The notes under the pieces are model-generated. The model was not told the DNA's origin. It did not search any database and saw only the letters and a program-made list of their open reading frames with translations. From NCBI RefSeq assembly GCF_040717455.1, contig NZ_JBFEFH010000021.1, forward strand, positions 67,138 to 131,137: a DNA stretch of 64,000 bases, written 5' to 3'. The stretch comes from Tautonia sp040717455. GTDB taxonomy: Bacteria; Planctomycetota; Planctomycetia; Isosphaerales; Isosphaeraceae. The translations under genes were made by a program, and so were the position numbers. Positions 9,145 through 17,034 of this stretch are shown here, piece by piece. Position 1 is the first letter of the stretch. Each line of letters starts with the position of its first letter.

Positions 9145-10943
9145 GGCACGATGGCCCCCCGCATCATCGGTTGCGAGGCCCATTCCTCCTGGATCGCCTC
9201 CACCGCCTCGTATCGGAAGATCCAGATCAAGGGGACCCCGAACTTCTCCGACACATACACCGGTTCGTGATCGCTCAGGAGACGCTGCTCCAGGACGCCG
9301 AGCGCCCCCGGCCGGTTCTGGACGACGAACCAGAGCGGCGGCTCGGGAGCCCGGGGCGAGATGGGCGTGCGCAACTTCCCCGAATCGTTCAGCTCGAAGA
9401 ACGAGGTGGGGAAGGTCGCCGTCGCCACCCGACGGCCTTCCGGCGTATTGGCATCGATCCATTCGAGCACGTCGCCGGTCAAGGCGTCCCAGTAATAGGT
9501 CGGCTCCATCCCCAGCCGGACCGCGCCGGGCAAGCCGCCCACGGCCGGGCTGTAGTACGAGAGTGGCACCGGCATCATCACCGCGACGCTCACCATCCCT
9601 TCGACGACGGCCGCCGCGACCAGCCCCTTGCCCCAGCGTCCGAGCCACCCGACCACCAACGCCGCCCCGATTCCCGCGGCGATGGCCAGCATCCCGAACG
9701 CCGGCAAGAACAGGCGGACCCCGTCATGCCCCGGCACATTCGGCATCGCCCGGAGCGCCAGCAGGAAGAGCCAGTTGAGCGTCACCAGCACGCCGAACCG
9801 CTCGGTCGCGTGCCCCACCACCGACCGGATCGCCCCCGCCAGGGCGAGCACGAGGAACCCGATCGGCGTGACCATCGCCGTCCAGACGATCGTGTTGTCC
9901 ATCGGCAGCGATTCGGCCGGCGTCCGGTAGATCTTGCCGAGGTACATCACCCGGATCAGGATCGTCTGCCCCCGGCCGGTGTTCGAGGCCAGGAATCGCG
10001 CGAAGCCGTCGACCGGCTCATGCCACCAGGGGGGATTGAACGCATAAATCGTCAAGAGCGCGACCGGCCCCGCCGCCAGCAGGGCCAGCAACCCCCGACG
10101 ATCACGGAACACGATCGTCCAGGCCAGCAGCGGCAGCGGGATGAACCACCCGGTCAGCTTCGTCGCCGACGCGGCGCCGATGACCAGCCCCATCAGCACG
10201 GCCCATCCCCAGCCCGGGTTCCGTCGCGATCGGTCCTCGACCGCCCCGAAGAAGGCGAGGACCGCCAGGACCCAGAGGGCCGTCAGCGGGGCGTCGTACG
10301 CCGCATAATGGGCATGGCCGAAGAGCCGAGGTTGCAACACCAGTGCCGAGGCCCCGACGACCGCCGCCCATCGCCCCATGCGGCGATCGAGGAAGGTGAA
10401 CACCGCCCCCACCGCCAGGCTCATCAGCAGCATCGGCCCCAGGCGGGCGCGGGCCAGGTCCCCTCGCCAGGGGGTGAGCACGTCGCCGGCAAGGCCCAGG
10501 ATCGCATAAAGCGGCGGGTGCCCGTGCGGCTCCTCGCGGGCAAACGGCCAGAAGTAGGCGATGACCTCGGGGTCGAACAGCTTGGACCGGGTGTCGAGCT
10601 GCTCCGGGGTCGGGGGCACGACAGGCGATCGTCCGGGAGGCGGGTGACCGTCTTGCTGCACCAGCTCGCGTGCCGGCGGCGACCAGGTTGCGGCGAATCC
10701 CGACGGATCGGCCAGGGCCGTCAGCCAGGCCCGAATGCGCCGCTCGCGGCCGAGCGTGTATCCCTCGTCCCAGGCAATCGCCAGCATCGGCTCGGTCAGG
10801 GCCAGCAGCAGGAACGCCAGCGATCCGGCGACCAGCCCCCACCGGAGCGAATGACTCCCACCCGATCCGGACAGCTCCTCCCCCTCGGGAGACGAATGGG
10901 CCGGAATGGTCTTCGAGGACGTGGTCGCTTCGGTGCGCGGCAT
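9141..10943 (-). CDS. GT-C type membrane glycosyltransferase (GT39/PMT-like)
   Basis: A membrane protein of 600 residues with an N-terminal cytoplasmic tail, helix 1 (LVAGSLAFLLLALTEPML) and the acidic loop motif IAWDEGYTLGRE, then HGHPPLYAIL. Both match the PMT/ArnT catalytic-loop pattern. Eight or more further helices follow, then a soluble C-terminal domain (SYYSPAVGG, YYWDALTGDVLEWIDAN) collinear with that of the gene downstream. The two are diverged paralogues joined by an ATGA overlap and so co-translated. The ATG at 10943 was chosen; an in-frame GTG at 11048 preceded by GAGAGG would add 35 residues. Substrate and acceptor cannot be deduced. Confidence 0.82.
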   Translation of the reverse strand: MPRTEATTSSKTIPAHSSPEGEELSGSGGSHSLRWGLVAGSLAFLLLALTEPMLAIAWDEGYTLGRERRIRAWLTALADPSGFAATWSPPARELVQQDGHPPPGRSPVVPPTPEQLDTRSKLFDPEVIAYFWPFAREEPHGHPPLYAILGLAGDVLTPWRGDLARARLGPMLLMSLAVGAVFTFLDRRMGRWAAVVGASALVLQPRLFGHAHYAAYDAPLTALWVLAVLAFFGAVEDRSRRNPGWGWAVLMGLVIGAASATKLTGWFIPLPLLAWTIVFRDRRGLLALLAAGPVALLTIYAFNPPWWHEPVDGFARFLASNTGRGQTILIRVMYLGKIYRTPAESLPMDNTIVWTAMVTPIGFLVLALAGAIRSVVGHATERFGVLVTLNWLFLLALRAMPNVPGHDGVRLFLPAFGMLAIAAGIGAALVVGWLGRWGKGLVAAAVVEGMVSVAVMMPVPLSYYSPAVGGLPGAVRLGMEPTYYWDALTGDVLEWIDANTPEGRRVATATFPTSFFELNDSGKLRTPISPRAPEPPLWFVVQNRPGALGVLEQRLLSDHEPVYVSEKFGVPLIWIFRYEAVEAIQEEWASQPMMRGAIVP

Positions 10944-11129
10944 GGGGTTCAGCTCGGTCCCGACGTCAAGGGGAGCGTCACGATCGGAAGCCGGGGTACC
11001 CCGAGTCTGCGAGGCTCGGAAGCGCCCCCGGTCGTGGTCGAGTGCCACCCTCTCAGCCAGGGTCTCGCGGGCCCGCCTCGAATCGTTGAGGCGGATTCGA
11101 GGCGCGGCTCGCCTCGCCGGTCCGCCAAA

Positions 11130-11639
11130 TCAGCGGCCCGCCGAGGCCGCGGCGAAGGCTTCCCGGACCGCCTCTTCCACCGGCTCGGCGGTGCGGATCA
11201 GGGCCGTCTCGTGGCAGTTCGGGAACAGGGGGCAGCGGACACACTCGTTCCAGATTTTATGCGGCAACTCGGCCTTGTCGATCTGGCGGTAGCCGCACTT
11301 CTCGAAAAAATCGGGGACGTAGGTCAGGGTGAAGACCGTATCCAGGTCCATCTCCCGAGCCGCCTGCCAGCACTGATCGACCAGCATCCTGCCCACGCCT
11401 CGCCCCTGGACCGTCTCGGAAACGGCCAGGCATTTCAGCTCGGCCAGATCTTCCCAGAAGACGTGCAAGGCCGCGCAACCGACGACCGTACCCTCCTCAT
11501 CGACCGCGACCACGAACTCGCGGATCGACTCGTAGAGTTCGCCGAGCGAGCGCCGGATCATCAGCTTGCGGTCGGCGAAGGTACGGATCAGGTCGTTGAT
11601 CGTCGGCACATCGCCGACCTTGGCGGGGCGAATTTTCAA
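11130..11639 (-). CDS. N-acetyltransferase, short ArgA-like (probable N-acetylglutamate synthase), TTG start
   Basis: A GNAT-fold protein of 169 residues matching the short, stand-alone ArgA type that makes N-acetylglutamate, the first step of arginine synthesis. The N-terminal strand LKIRPAKVGDVPTINDLI is followed by VAVDEEGTVVGCAALHVF, the acetyl-CoA loop LAVSETVQGRGVGRMLVDQC and VPDFFEKCGY. The end LPHKIWNECVRCPLFPNCHE with its Cys cluster is characteristic of this ArgA subgroup. The open frame extends to a GTG at 11750, but a GGAGGGAGG lies nine bases before a TTG at 11639, exactly where family similarity begins, so that start is preferred. No other arg gene is nearby. A general GNAT enzyme remains possible. 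Confidence 0.8.
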   Translation of the reverse strand: MKIRPAKVGDVPTINDLIRTFADRKLMIRRSLGELYESIREFVVAVDEEGTVVGCAALHVFWEDLAELKCLAVSETVQGRGVGRMLVDQCWQAAREMDLDTVFTLTYVPDFFEKCGYRQIDKAELPHKIWNECVRCPLFPNCHETALIRTAEPVEEAVREAFAAASAGR

Positions 11640-12081
11640 TCCAGGAATCCTCCCTCCGGCGTCGACCCGTCCCCTTTCGAAATCACGGGGGAGGCCCAGC
11701 GCCGTTCGACACGAACCTTGGAACGGAACCCAAGAACGCACGGCCTTCACGCCCGAGCAGACGTGAATCGATCATTGTACAGCCCGAGAACCCCTGGAAG
11801 CAAGATCAGCGGCGGTTTCGCGGTTTCCCCGGCCCTCGGCTCGAACTCGACTCAGATCTCGTCGTCGCGGATGCAAAACAGATCGCTTGAAAACATCAAC
11901 TCAGGACACGCTGACACAAACAGGATGGCGAGAGGTCCGCTCGTGTTCGAGACTCTCCCGCCATGCGATCCGATGTGAGGGACAGATCGTTTGTCTCGGC
12001 TGGAACGCTGCTGGAGCGACGGCAACGGGTTCCTGGCCCCGGTTCCGAGTCGCCCCCGTCTACGACCTTCTTCCGCGGCGA
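11640..12081. other. Intergenic region, no supportable gene
   Basis: About 440 bases upstream of the ArgA-like gene, between it and the end of the phosphatase gene. It includes the possible N-terminal extension of the ArgA frame up to 11750 and a somewhat AT-richer patch near 11765-11930 that probably carries the promoter. No repeat or RNA gene seen. Confidence 0.4.
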
Positions 12082-12741
12082 TCACTGGCGGACCGAGGAT
12101 TCCTCGCCGGTCGGATTCTCGAGCGCGGTCGACTTCTCGCCCCTGGCCCGGGCCAGGCGTCGAGGAAGGACGCGATCCTCGTAGAATCCCCTCATGTGGC
12201 GGTAATCCGGCCCCTTATCGACCTTCTTCAGGCCGAACTGGCGAGCGATCTCGGCCTCGGCCTCCTCGATGGTGTAATCGTGGTAGAGCATCCGATACGC
12301 CATGTGGACCATCGACGCACGGTTGACCCCGTGGTGGCAGTGGAAATAGGCAGGCTGATTGGCCGGATTGGCGATCGCGTCGGCGGCCTCCTCGATGCGG
12401 TCGTAGAGCATTTCGCTCTCCTCGTCGCTCCGATCGTCGACAATCGGCACGTGGACGAATCGGAAGCCCATCTCCTCGGCCAGGGCGGCTTCCTGCTTCA
12501 CCCACGGGCTTTCGGGCGGGTGGGCCAGGGCGACGACGGTCTTGATCTGGTGTTCGCGGACGATGCGCTTCATCGGCCAGGTCATCTGCCAGGCCCCGCG
12601 ATAGACCTTACCCTCGTCCACCACGGCGAATTGCTCGGGCAACACGTAATCGTACGTATGACGCCAGGTTTGCTCGACCGCTAGCAGCCCGGCGGCCGCG
12701 ATCAGGGTCCAGCGAAGAATGAGGCGGCGGCGCGAAAGCAT
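12082..12741 (-). CDS. Membrane-anchored Cys-based protein phosphatase (dual-specificity/tyrosine phosphatase fold)
   Basis: A 219-residue protein with an N-terminal basic stretch and one hydrophobic helix (residues 9-23), so probably anchored in the cytoplasmic membrane. It has a phosphatase domain whose P-loop HCHHGVNRAS (134-143) fits H-C-x5-R-[ST]: Cys135 and Arg141 are the expected nucleophile and phosphate-binding residues. An upstream VDDRSDEESE segment (101-110) could supply the general acid. Early motifs EGKVYRGAWQ and IKTVVALAHPP are typical of bacterial DSP-like phosphatases (PF13350/PF22785 relatives). The ATG at 12741 starts the sensible protein; the open frame further upstream is arginine-rich. 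Substrate unknown; protein, inositol phosphate or lipid phosphate are all possible. It is divergent from the downstream membrane glycosyltransferase. Confidence 0.82.
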   Translation of the reverse strand: MLSRRRLILRWTLIAAAGLLAVEQTWRHTYDYVLPEQFAVVDEGKVYRGAWQMTWPMKRIVREHQIKTVVALAHPPESPWVKQEAALAEEMGFRFVHVPIVDDRSDEESEMLYDRIEEAADAIANPANQPAYFHCHHGVNRASMVHMAYRMLYHDYTIEEAEAEIARQFGLKKVDKGPDYRHMRGFYEDRVLPRRLARARGEKSTALENPTGEESSVRQ

Positions 12742-13204
12742 GGGCCAGTCGTCTCCGTTCCGTCCTTGGGAGAGGTCGGGTTCGGGTTCCTTCCGTCTCG
12801 ATCGGCACCCGCGGCGGTCATCACGCATTCGGGATACCGCGCCCGGCGCCGGGAATCCTAGCAGGGTCCGCCCATCGCGGCAATGCCGCTCGATTTGCTC
12901 ACCCGTTCGACCCACGACCGCTCGCGATCTCCGCCCGGGGCCAGCCTCCCGAAGGGGGCGACGAACCGGGCTGCATCGCGACCGACCGGCCGGAGTCGCC
13001 CCGACTTGATGACGCTCGAACCCACGAGCGACCGTCGCGTCAATGCGTTAAAGATCCGGGATCGGCCGCTGCTCCCCCCCTGCTTGAACAATTCCCCTTG
13101 GCATTCGCGGCGACCGAGGCCATGCTTCGCGGCGGTCCGGGCACGCGCCCGGGGCCGAAGACCGGGGGCGGATGGCTCCGATCACCCAGAGGGGAACCGC
13201 GACG
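12742..13204. other. Divergent intergenic region
   Basis: About 460 bases between the minus-strand phosphatase and the plus-strand glycosyltransferase; promoters for both must lie here. Frames through it are arginine/proline-rich and unconvincing. No inverted repeat stands out. Confidence 0.4.
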
Positions 13205-14749
13205 ATGGCACCTTGGATGCCGGCAAGGGGAGTGCTCGGGGTCGTCGTGGTGGCCACGGGATTGCGCCTGATCCTGGCCGCGACGCTCGGGTCGGGTAAC
13301 GATGAGGCCTATTACGCCCTCTACCTCGACCACCTCGACTGGAGCTACTTCGACCACCCGCCCATGGTCGCCCTGGTGGCCCTGTTCGGCGAGACGATCG
13401 GCGGCGGCGAGCGATCCCTGGTTGCCCTTCGCCTGGGGTTCATCCTCCTGTTTGCCGGTTCGTCCCTGCTGGTCGCCCGCCTGGCACGCCGGGCGTACGG
13501 GGAAGCCGCCGCGGCCCCCGCCGCACTGGCCCTGAATGCCTCGTGGTTCTTCGGGGCGGCCGTCGGGACGATGATCCTGCCCGATGGCCCCTTCTTGTTC
13601 TTCTGGCTCCTGACGATCGACCACCTGATGACCGCCCTCGGCGTCGCCTCCCGACGCTCACTCATCCCCTGGCTCGGCGTCGGCCTGGCCTGGGGAGGGG
13701 CCTTGCTGAGCAAGTATCACGCGGTCTTCCTGCCGGTCGGGTTCCTGGTCGCTTGCCTGGTCGAGCCGGCCGCCCGGCGCACCCTGAAGACGCCCGGGCC
13801 CTATCTGGCCTCCGCGGTCGGCCTGCTCCTGTTCGCGCCGGTGGTCGTCTGGAACGCCCGGCACGACTGGGCCTCGTTCGCCTTCCAGGGCGCCCGGGCG
13901 TCGGGCGCGTTGACGATCGACCCGGGGGCCCTGTTCGGGGCGATCGTCGCCCAGGTCGCCTACCTGTTGCCGTGGATGGCCGTGGCGCTGGTGATCGTGG
14001 CCGTACGGATCGTCCGGCATCCGGCGGCCGACCCTGATCGACGCCGCTGGGATCGCCTCTTCCTCAGCATGGCGGCGGTCCCCTTCCTGTTCTTCGCGGC
14101 GGTCTCGGCCATCCGGCCGGTCTTGCCGCACTGGGGACTGATCGGCGTCTCGGCGTTGATGCCCCCGCTCGGCGCCGCCTGGGCCGATCGCCTGGCCCGT
14201 CAGCCTCGGATCATGCGCCGACGGCTCGCGCTGATCGCCCTGGCCCCGGTCGTCCTGTCGGCCCTCGCCCTGACGCACGCCAACACGGGATGGCTCCAGC
14301 GGATCGGCTCGGGGCGAATGACGCTTCTCCCCCCCCAGTCCGACCCGTCCCGCGATCTCGTCGGCTGGGATCAAATCGCCGACGAGCTGCGCCGTCGGGG
14401 GTTGCTCGATCAGCCCGAGACCTTCGTCTTCACCGGCCACTGGCACGTCAGCGGCCAGCTCGCCCGGGCGATCGGCCCCGACGCCCCGGTCCTCTGCTAC
14501 CACGAGGGAGACGCCCGGGGCTTCTCCGGCTGGAGTCGGCCCGAGGATTGGGTCGGCCAGGACGGGATCCTCGTGGCCATCGACGGCCGATCGACCGAGC
14601 CGCAGTGCTTCGACCGATGGTTCGAGCGGATCGAGCCGATCACCTCCTTCGAGATCGTCCGGGGCGGCGTCCCGATTCGCCCCGTGCGCCTCTTCCGCTG
14701 CGTCCGGCAGACCCGCCCCTTCCGCTTCGACGCCCCGCCCGGCCGTTGA
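13205..14749 (+). CDS. GT39/PMT_2-type membrane glycosyltransferase
   Basis: A 514-residue polytopic protein of the ArnT/PMT_2 group. Helix 1 leads into LGSGNDEAYYALYLDHLDW with the catalytic-loop acidic pair DE, then FDHPPMVALV (HPP motif). TMILPDGPFLFFW, LSKYHAVFL and VLPHWGLIG are further blocks found in PMT_2 transferases. About eleven hydrophobic helices are followed by a soluble C-terminal region of ~140 residues. The ATG at 13205 follows an AGAGGGG by ten bases; an ATG at 13172 is an alternative. The enzyme would move a sugar from a polyprenyl-phosphate carrier to lipid or protein outside the membrane. It is more like classic PMT_2 enzymes than the pair at 6.8-10.9 kb. Confidence 0.85.
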   Translation: MAPWMPARGVLGVVVVATGLRLILAATLGSGNDEAYYALYLDHLDWSYFDHPPMVALVALFGETIGGGERSLVALRLGFILLFAGSSLLVARLARRAYGEAAAAPAALALNASWFFGAAVGTMILPDGPFLFFWLLTIDHLMTALGVASRRSLIPWLGVGLAWGGALLSKYHAVFLPVGFLVACLVEPAARRTLKTPGPYLASAVGLLLFAPVVVWNARHDWASFAFQGARASGALTIDPGALFGAIVAQVAYLLPWMAVALVIVAVRIVRHPAADPDRRRWDRLFLSMAAVPFLFFAAVSAIRPVLPHWGLIGVSALMPPLGAAWADRLARQPRIMRRRLALIALAPVVLSALALTHANTGWLQRIGSGRMTLLPPQSDPSRDLVGWDQIADELRRRGLLDQPETFVFTGHWHVSGQLARAIGPDAPVLCYHEGDARGFSGWSRPEDWVGQDGILVAIDGRSTEPQCFDRWFERIEPITSFEIVRGGVPIRPVRLFRCVRQTRPFRFDAPPGR

Positions 14750-14878
14750 CCGCCAGGGCCTTTGCGGTCGCCGAGGGGCGATCCCGGGTGCGCCCGTGCG
14801 ATCGCCCGCCCGCCTTGCTAGCATGGACGGCTCACCTCCGGGGACAACCGCCGGGCCACTCGAACGGGAGTGCCGATC

Positions 14879-15835
14879 GTGCCGGCATCCGACACCGACC
14901 AACCCCTGAACGCCACCGATGAGGCCCTGGTGCTGGCCTTCCTCGCCTTCGGCCGGCGGCCTGAGGACCCGGCCTGGCATCGCCTTTCGGAATCCTGGCG
15001 CAACCGGCTGGAACAGGCCCTCCCGGTCATCGCCTACCACTTCCCGCCGGCCTCGGCCCGCGATCGCCTGGCGATCGACCACGCCGCCGAGGCCCGGCCC
15101 GACCCGTTCCGCATCCACCCGAGCTGGTGGGTGCGCGCCCTGCGTCGCGAGTCGCCGTCGATCCGGCAGGCGGTCATCGCCCACGCCCCCGATCCGGTCG
15201 GCCCTGCCCTGCGCCGGGCCTTCGCCGACGCCCCCGACGCCGAGGTGGTCGCGACCTACCCGCCCGACCCCGAGGCCCTCGCCTGGGCCTTGACCCTGGC
15301 CGGCGAGCGGTTCGTCGGCGGCCCGATCCGACGCGACGACGACCCGCCGATCGTCCGGGTCATCGCCGCGCTCGACACGCGGGGCTACGCGCGGATCCTC
15401 ACCGCCCTCGGCCTGGCGAGGCTCTCCTACGCCGAGCAATACGACGCGGTCCGCGCCCGCGACCGGGCCCGGCTCCAGGCCCTCCGCCCCTCCTTGCCGG
15501 CCCCCCGACCCGAGCTGGTGGACCTCGCCTTCGCCGAGCTGGCCGCCCTCCGCGTCGAGGCGAGAGACAACCCCGTCCACAACCTCCCGGCTCGGCTCGG
15601 GCTCAGCTCGCTGGGGCGATTGCTGGCGGAGGTCGCCCCCCATCGGGCGCGATGGGCCCTGCAACACCTGCCGTATCACCTCGCCCGAAGCCTGCACACA
15701 TTCATGAACCCCGAGCGATTCCCCCTGCCGCCGGCCGACCTGATGGCCTGGGAATCCGACCTGCTCCGCGCGGCCATCGTCTTGCTGGCCCGCGAAGGCC
15801 GCATCGACCCGCTCATCCTGGCCGAACCGTCCTGA
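14879..15835 (+). CDS. Unknown protein encoded directly upstream of the SctQ-like gene
   Basis: A soluble, helix-rich protein of 318 residues without signal peptide or membrane helix. A GTG at 14879 preceded by GGGAG at a spacing of eight bases is the best start. It ends 17 bases before the SctQ/FliM-like gene, so the two are almost certainly one transcript. I cannot assign a family. The repeated helical blocks near the end (SLGRLLAEVAPHRARWALQH and LLRAAIVLLAREGRIDPLIL) have the rhythm of FliG-type switch proteins, and the HPSWW motif with its position recall SctK-type sorting-platform subunits, but neither match is firm. A role as partner of the SpoA protein is inferred from context only. 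Confidence 0.7.
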   Translation: MPASDTDQPLNATDEALVLAFLAFGRRPEDPAWHRLSESWRNRLEQALPVIAYHFPPASARDRLAIDHAAEARPDPFRIHPSWWVRALRRESPSIRQAVIAHAPDPVGPALRRAFADAPDAEVVATYPPDPEALAWALTLAGERFVGGPIRRDDDPPIVRVIAALDTRGYARILTALGLARLSYAEQYDAVRARDRARLQALRPSLPAPRPELVDLAFAELAALRVEARDNPVHNLPARLGLSSLGRLLAEVAPHRARWALQHLPYHLARSLHTFMNPERFPLPPADLMAWESDLLRAAIVLLAREGRIDPLILAEPS

Positions 15836-15852
15836 CCGCCGGAAGTCGACGC

Positions 15853-16998
15853 ATGAGCACACCTCCCGCCGATCCCCAACCCGAGCCCGAACCCGATCCG
15901 CTCAGCACGCTGCCGCGGCTCGCCCGCCGCCATGCCCGGCTGGCGCACCGCCTCAGGAGGGGCGAGGCCGCGCTCCGCCCCTTGCTCGACGAGCTGGAGG
16001 CGATGATCGGCGCCTCGATCGCACTGAACGACGTGGACCTGATCCCCCGCGCCTCGGGCCTGAGGCGTCCCGGGGCGATCGCGCGCTGCTCGTGGCCTCG
16101 CCTGGGGACGCGGATCGGCCTCGGGATCGAGCCGAGCCTGGCCCACGCGATCGTCGACCGCCTGCTCGGCTTCGATCGGAAGGAGGCCGAGCACAAGCTC
16201 CAGGTCTCGCCGATCGAGTGGGGCATCCTCGGGTTCGTCGTCGCCCGCCTGCTCGACCGCCTGGCCGAGGGCCCCGGCCCGTTCGGCCCCTGGGACCTGT
16301 ACCTCGACCGCGTCGGCCCCGAGCCGTTCCCGCCCGACGGCCTCGGCCCGATCGTCACCCTCGCCTGGCCGCTCCGGGTCGGCCCGGCCCACGGGGTCAT
16401 TCGCCTCTGGGTCCCCGAGATGCTCCTGGGCCTCGCCCTGGTCGACGAGCCCCCTGCCCCGCCGATCACCGACCCCGCGGCCGTCGCCCGTCGTTTCGCC
16501 GGTCTTCGTGTCCCGGTCCGGATCGTCGCCGGCACCATCACTCCTGCCGACGGCCTTGCTCACCCGCCCGAAGGGGAGGTCCTGCCCCTCTCCCCTCCCG
16601 AAGGTCTGCCCGACGACGAGCCCGACGCCCCGCCCGTCCTGCTTGTACTGGGCGAAGGGAACGACCCGCACGCGAGAGCCCTTGCGCTGGGTCGACGCTC
16701 CGATCCGGACGGTTCCTCCCTGACGATCCTCAGCCTGATCCCCCGCAGCCCGGAGGCCCCCGCCATGTCCGACGCCCCCGCTTCCGCCAATCCCCCCGTC
16801 AGCCTCGCCGTCGAGCTGGGCCGACTCGATCTCTCCCTCGCCCAGCTCGCCGACCTGCGCCCAGGCGATGTCTTCGACCTCGGGCGCTCCGCCGACGACC
16901 CCGTCCTGATCACCTCCGGCGGCGATCCCGTCGCCCGCGGCACCCTCGTCCAGCTCGACGGCGGCCTCGGCGTCCGGATCACCCGGCTGTTCGTCTGA
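15853..16998 (+). CDS. SctQ/FliM-FliN family protein (type III secretion cytoplasmic ring or motor-switch component)
   Basis: A 381-residue protein whose last ~75 residues form a SpoA (FliN-type) domain: SLAVELGRLDLSLAQLADL, LRPGDVFDLG, VARGTLVQLDGGLGVRIT are all diagnostic. The preceding ~300 residues have a SctQ-like layout: a proline/glutamate tail, a helical hairpin, and a block around residues 90-115 containing AHAIVDRLLGFDRKEAE, then LQVSPIEWGILGFVVARLLD. SctQ builds the cytosolic sorting platform of injectisomes; FliM/FliN form the flagellar C-ring. With one SpoA domain after a long N-terminal part the protein looks like SctQ. No other secretion or flagellar gene is in the window apart from the co-transcribed unknown upstream gene. 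An internal start (16765) probably yields a separate SpoA-only product. Confidence 0.85.
   Translation: MSTPPADPQPEPEPDPLSTLPRLARRHARLAHRLRRGEAALRPLLDELEAMIGASIALNDVDLIPRASGLRRPGAIARCSWPRLGTRIGLGIEPSLAHAIVDRLLGFDRKEAEHKLQVSPIEWGILGFVVARLLDRLAEGPGPFGPWDLYLDRVGPEPFPPDGLGPIVTLAWPLRVGPAHGVIRLWVPEMLLGLALVDEPPAPPITDPAAVARRFAGLRVPVRIVAGTITPADGLAHPPEGEVLPLSPPEGLPDDEPDAPPVLLVLGEGNDPHARALALGRRSDPDGSSLTILSLIPRSPEAPAMSDAPASANPPVSLAVELGRLDLSLAQLADLRPGDVFDLGRSADDPVLITSGGDPVARGTLVQLDGGLGVRITRLFV
16752..16767 (+). promoter_or_regulatory. Internal ribosome binding site and ATG for a short SctQ-C product
   Basis: Inside the SctQ-like gene a perfect GGAGG (16752-16756) lies eight bases before an in-frame ATG (16765-16767). 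Translation from it would give a 77-residue protein, MSDAPASANPPVSLAVELG..., that is exactly the SpoA domain with a short linker. In several characterised systems (YscQ, SpaO, SctQ of other species) an internal start makes just such a C-terminal subunit that assembles with the full-length protein. The sequence signal is seen; its use here is inferred. Confidence 0.65.
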
Positions 16999-17034
16999 GT
17001 TGCCGAGGCTCAGGGCATCGCTCGGCCTCGACGC

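Noticed and set aside
9145..9648. Upstream extension of the glycosyltransferase frame ending at 6832
   Set aside because: The extension overlaps the neighbouring gene and is Arg/Gly-rich; the ATG in the ATGA overlap at 9144 is the natural start.
9171..11978. A 935-codon plus-strand frame opposite a glycosyltransferase and the ArgA-like gene
   Set aside because: Same kind of antisense artefact: Arg/Pro/Gln/His-rich, no hydrophobic core or motif.
13658..15862. A 734-codon minus-strand frame over 13.7-15.9 kb
   Set aside because: Opposite the PMT_2 gene and the gene before the SctQ-like gene; composition not protein-like.
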